Assembly: GCA_020024255.1 (NCBI GenBank)
Contig: JAHHTX010000026.1
Span: forward strand, 1 to 22,594
Direction of reading: 5' to 3'
Length of the DNA stretch: 22,594 bases
From: Anaerotignum sp.
GTDB lineage: Bacteria > Bacillota > Clostridia > Lachnospirales > Anaerotignaceae
The position numbers and the translations under genes are program-made. The notes below the pieces were generated by a model. That model made no database searches and was not told where the DNA came from. It saw only the letters and a program-made list of their open reading frames with translations. Positions 20,011 through 22,594 of the stretch are shown one piece after another. How positions within the stretch are numbered: the first letter of the stretch is position 1; every line of letters begins with the position of its first letter.

Positions 20011-21369
20011 ATGATTGCAAGAAATGAAATTCTGGAAACAAACCAGATGATTGATGATGCAAATTTGGATGTGCGTACCATTACAATGGGTATTAGCCTT
20101 CTGGATTGTGCAGATTCCGATATTGATAAATTTAATGAAAACGTATATAACAAAATTACTACATATGCAAAGGACTTGGTAAAGGTCGGCGATGAACTGG
20201 CTAAGGAATACGGCGTTCCTGTTGTGAACAAACGTATTTCTGTTACACCCATTGCGATTGCCGCAGCAGGCTGCAAAACAGATTCCTATGTCAGCATAGC
20301 ACAGACATTGGATAGAGCGGCAAAGGCAGTAGGTGTCAACTTTATTGGTGGTTTCTCTGCTTTGGTGCAGAAGGGTTATACAGAAAGCGACAGAAAGCTG
20401 ATTGCTTCTATTCCTGAAGCAATGGCTGTGACAGACTTTGTATGTTCTTCCGTAAATATTGGGACTTCCAGAAATGGTATCAATATGGACGCTGTAAAGG
20501 AAATGGGTGAAATTATCCATAAGACAGCAGAAGGAACAAAAGACAAGGAATGTATTGGCTGTGCAAAGCTCGTTGTATTTTGTAATGCAGTAGAAGATAA
20601 TCCGTTTATGGCAGGTGCATTCCATGGTGTTGGGGAAGCAGATTGTGCCATAAATGTTGGGGTAAGTGGCCCCGGCGTGGTGAAGAAAGCACTGGAACAG
20701 GTAAGAGGTGCAGATTTTGAAACACTTTGTGAAACCGTGAAGAAAACTGCATTTAAGATTACCCGTGTGGGACAAATGATTGCAAGAGAAGCATCAAAAA
20801 GATTGGGTGTGCCTTTTGGTATCATCGATTTATCCCTTGCGCCAACACCTGCTGTGGGCGACAGCATTGCGGAAATTTTTCAGGAGATGGGTCTGGCTGA
20901 ACCCGGTGCGCCCGGAACAACGGCAGCTCTTGCGTTGCTCAATGATAATGTAAAAAAAGGCGGCGTTATGGCATCTTCTTATGTTGGTGGTTTGAGTGGT
21001 GCATTCATTCCTGTCAGCGAAGACCATGGTATGATTGAAGCAGCTGCAAAGGGTGCTTTGACACTGGAAAAACTGGAAGCCATGACTTGTGTATGCTCTG
21101 TTGGGCTGGACATGATTGCTATACCCGGTGATACACCTGCCACAACGATTTCCGGTATCATTGCAGATGAAGCAGCAATCGGTATGGTAAATAATAAAAC
21201 GACAGCAGTGCGTATTATTCCCGTTATCGGCAGAGGAGTAGGCGAATCTGTTGAATTTGGTGGTCTTTTGGGTTATGCACCCATTATGGCAGTAAACAAA
21301 TACAGCTGTGAGGACTTTATTGCAAGAGGCGGCAGAATTCCTGCACCTATTCACAGCTTTAAAAACTAA
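20011..21369 (+). CDS. UPF0210 (DUF711) protein, PFL-like fold
   Basis: A 452-aa cytoplasmic protein of the DUF711/UPF0210 family, structurally related to pyruvate formate-lyase but lacking a demonstrated activity. Family features are NQMIDDANLDVRTITMGISL near the start, NKRISVTPIAIAA, FIGGFSALVQKG, VNIGTSRNGINMDAV, GVSGPGVV, the stretch DLSLAPTPAVGDSIAEI, GGLSGAFIPVSEDHGMI and GGRIPAPIHS at the C-terminus. Length is as expected for the family. GGAGGCTC precedes the ATG. No glycyl-radical motif (RVSGY) of true pyruvate formate-lyases is seen, so radical chemistry should not be assumed. It is co-transcribed with the ACT-domain gene. Confidence 0.93.
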   Translation: MIARNEILETNQMIDDANLDVRTITMGISLLDCADSDIDKFNENVYNKITTYAKDLVKVGDELAKEYGVPVVNKRISVTPIAIAAAGCKTDSYVSIAQTLDRAAKAVGVNFIGGFSALVQKGYTESDRKLIASIPEAMAVTDFVCSSVNIGTSRNGINMDAVKEMGEIIHKTAEGTKDKECIGCAKLVVFCNAVEDNPFMAGAFHGVGEADCAINVGVSGPGVVKKALEQVRGADFETLCETVKKTAFKITRVGQMIAREASKRLGVPFGIIDLSLAPTPAVGDSIAEIFQEMGLAEPGAPGTTAALALLNDNVKKGGVMASSYVGGLSGAFIPVSEDHGMIEAAAKGALTLEKLEAMTCVCSVGLDMIAIPGDTPATTISGIIADEAAIGMVNNKTTAVRIIPVIGRGVGESVEFGGLLGYAPIMAVNKYSCEDFIARGGRIPAPIHSFKN

Positions 21370-21711
21370 GGAAAGACTGTGGGGACTTCTTCCCCACTTC
21401 CTCTGCAAGGGAGCTTTTCCCTTGACCTTTTTTGCAAAACTTTGCTTTGCAGTGAGGGGAAATAGGATAATTGGATTTATGAAATGAGGTATAGGCAGAA
21501 TGTCTGTACCTCATTTTTTATGGGGAGGAGGTTGCTTTCGTGTCTTGAAAGAAGGGCCATATATGGTAGAGAAGTGGCAACCGAAAACAAACATATAGAC
21601 AACCGCCCCACCACCATTTTGTAAACAAAAATGGGGAAATGATAGAAAGTTTCCCATCTACATGATAAAATAAACAAAATATGTAATCATCAAAAGGAGC
21701 AAAAATACGCC
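21370..21711. other. Hairpin-rich gap between UPF0210 and DUF6273 genes
   Basis: No gene is seen. Three perfect small hairpins stand in a row: GTGGGGA/TCCCCAC (21379-21397), CAAGGGA/TCCCTTG (21406-21424) and TGCAAA/TTTGCA (21433-21451). A strong terminator follows at 21482-21519. Further on, CCATTTT/AAAATGG (21614-21634) and ATGGGGAAA/TTTCCCAT (21631-21657) share bases and cannot form together. Confidence 0.55.
21482..21519 (+). terminator. Terminator of the ACT/UPF0210 unit
   Basis: AAATGAGGTA (21482-21491) pairs perfectly with TACCTCATTT (21507-21516). An inner CAGA/TCTG extends the stem, and the T run reaches 21519. Confidence 0.85.
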
Positions 21712-22305
21712 ATGGAGAAAACGACTGATACTATCATTTTAGGCAGCTATTTACAAAATGAAGAGAAGAAAACACCACTTGAATGGATTGTGTTGAAGCA
21801 AGAGTTTCATCGTATCCTTTGTGTTAGCAAATTTTTAATTGACTGCAAGCCCTATAACACAACACTGGAAGATGTAACATGGGAAAACTGTTCTTTGAGA
21901 AAATGGCTAAATAAAGACTTCCTGATTACCGCTTTTACAGACGAGGAACAACGGCATATCATGATGACCGATATAAAGACACCTTTTCAAGATACAAAAG
22001 ACCATATTTTTTTGTTAAGTGTTGATGAGGCAGAAGAATATTTGGATTTTGAGATAAGAGCTGCAAAAACCACGAAATACGCAAGAATGCAGGGTGCATG
22101 GTTTATAGATGATGATAACGATAAATATGGTAATCATGGCACATGGTGGTTACGCTACCCTGAAGAAGATGAAGAGGAAAGTGCATTCTATACCGTTTTG
22201 AGCTGTGTTAATTTTGATGGCTATATTGAGGGGGCAGCTGACCAAGTAACAGCAAAAACATGTTGTGTTCGTCCTGCTTTTTGGCTTAACATGGAAAACA
22301 GCTAA
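21712..22305 (+). CDS. DUF6273 domain protein
   Basis: A 197-aa protein matching the DUF6273 pattern. PLEWIVLK (residues 22-29) is followed by RILCVSKFLIDCKPYN (34-49), DVTWENCSLRKWLN (54-67) and AFTDEEQ. The C-terminal part has WWLRYP, a G-A-D segment and CVRPAFWLNM. It has no signal peptide or membrane helix and is acidic. The family is often found as one domain in large, variable surface or signalling proteins of gut Firmicutes, and its function is unknown. Here it stands alone. AAAGGAG (21693-21699) is 12 nt before the ATG, a rather long spacing. Alternatives with different starts are less likely because the domain begins almost at once. Confidence 0.85.
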   Translation: MEKTTDTIILGSYLQNEEKKTPLEWIVLKQEFHRILCVSKFLIDCKPYNTTLEDVTWENCSLRKWLNKDFLITAFTDEEQRHIMMTDIKTPFQDTKDHIFLLSVDEAEEYLDFEIRAAKTTKYARMQGAWFIDDDNDKYGNHGTWWLRYPEEDEEESAFYTVLSCVNFDGYIEGAADQVTAKTCCVRPAFWLNMENS

Positions 22306-22400
22306 GGAAAATCAATGGAGTCGCATAAACGCTGACAAAAGTTTCTATAAATACTTTGGTAGTGCAACTAATTCTCCTAATAATTATCTTAACTTTCCTA

Positions 22401-22428
22401 TTGACTTTAATTTTATTTATGTTATATT
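22401..22428 (+). promoter_or_regulatory. Promoter for the DUF2089 gene
   Basis: TTGACT (22401-22406) and TATATT (22423-22428) with a 16-nt spacer, in a very AT-rich stretch 36 nt before the start. Confidence 0.5.
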
Positions 22429-22464
22429 AAATATAATTAAAATTTAAATGAAAGGAGAATTAAA

Positions 22465-22594
22465 TTGGAGATAGATAAAATCCCACAATGGATCCTTGCG
22501 TTAGAGCAGGAGGATACCACCTTTCTAAAGAACTTCATTTTGAAATCTGGGTCTTTGAAAGAAATCGCAAAACTGTATGAAGTTTCCTACCCCA
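22465..22594 (+). CDS. DUF2089 family protein, 5' part (runs off the window)
   Basis: The first 43 codons are visible. The start is TTG at 22465 with AAAGGAG at 22451-22457. The protein begins MEIDKIPQWILALEQED and continues FIL-SGSLKEIAKLYEVSYP, which resembles the helix-turn-helix start of DUF2089-type small proteins, where SGSLKEIAK-YEVSYPTVR is the DNA-binding part. A DNA-binding regulatory role is therefore likely. These genes often precede a membrane protein gene, but that is outside the window. Confidence 0.7.
   Translation, partial: MEIDKIPQWILALEQEDTTFLKNFILKSGSLKEIAKLYEVSYP

Noticed and set aside
20011..21369. Calling the UPF0210 gene a pyruvate formate-lyase
   Set aside because: The glycyl-radical motif and the catalytic Cys-Cys pair of pyruvate formate-lyase are not seen. 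Only the fold is related.

Overview
The window reads as chromosomal DNA of a low-GC, anaerobic Firmicute of the Clostridia, perhaps a Lachnospiraceae relative. This is inferred from strong AGGAGG ribosome binding sites, several TTG starts, a family II pyrophosphatase with inserted CBS/DRTGG domains, a feoA-feoA-feoB iron(II) operon ending in a small Cys-rich protein, and a small alarmone synthetase. I cannot name a genus from the sequence alone. No phage, IS transposase, CRISPR array or rRNA is visible. Most of the window is housekeeping.

Layout. (1) 1-97: 3' part of a tRNA-Cys and its terminator. (2) 106-742: a decaying sdpR/sdpI-like regulator-immunity pair. The ArsR-type regulator is broken by a perfect 10-bp tandem duplication, and the SdpI-like membrane protein survives as a C-terminal remnant. 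(3) 851-4902: CBS-type pyrophosphatase, truA and an FAD-dependent dehydrogenase, closely spaced. (4) 5018-8400: iron(II) uptake operon feoA, feoA, feoB and a 48-aa Cys-rich membrane protein, with three copies of a GGCTAAY-containing element that looks like a DtxR/IdeR-class operator. (5) 8424-10031: small (p)ppGpp synthetase and a metallophosphoesterase. (6) 10032-10604: no convincing large gene, but a block of nested perfect hairpins ending in a terminator, with a near-copy of that terminator at its other edge. (7) 10616-11481, minus strand: a flavin reductase-like protein with a polylysine tail, followed by a 76-aa acidic protein. (8) 11612-14667: RsmF-like rRNA m5C methyltransferase and threonine synthase, each with its own promoter. 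(9) 14689-15797: an unrecognised single-pass membrane protein under a promoter with a perfect palindrome in its spacer. (10) 15906-18782: transaldolase and transketolase, the non-oxidative pentose phosphate branch, separated by a strong hairpin. (11) 18799-21519: ThpR-like 2H phosphoesterase, then the widespread ACT-domain (UPF0237) and UPF0210/DUF711 pair. (12) 21712-end: a DUF6273 protein and the start of a DUF2089 protein.

The clearest functional units are the iron operon, the sugar-phosphate pair and the ACT/UPF0210 pair. The observations most worth following are the three-site operator pattern around feo, the 10-bp duplication in the sdpR-like gene (possibly reversible), the acidic insertion in the FeoB membrane domain, the hairpin-rich block at 10348-10604, and the series of palindromes at the promoters of sdpR, the alarmone synthetase, thrC and the unknown membrane protein. 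I do not see a complete, clearly novel multi-gene system.
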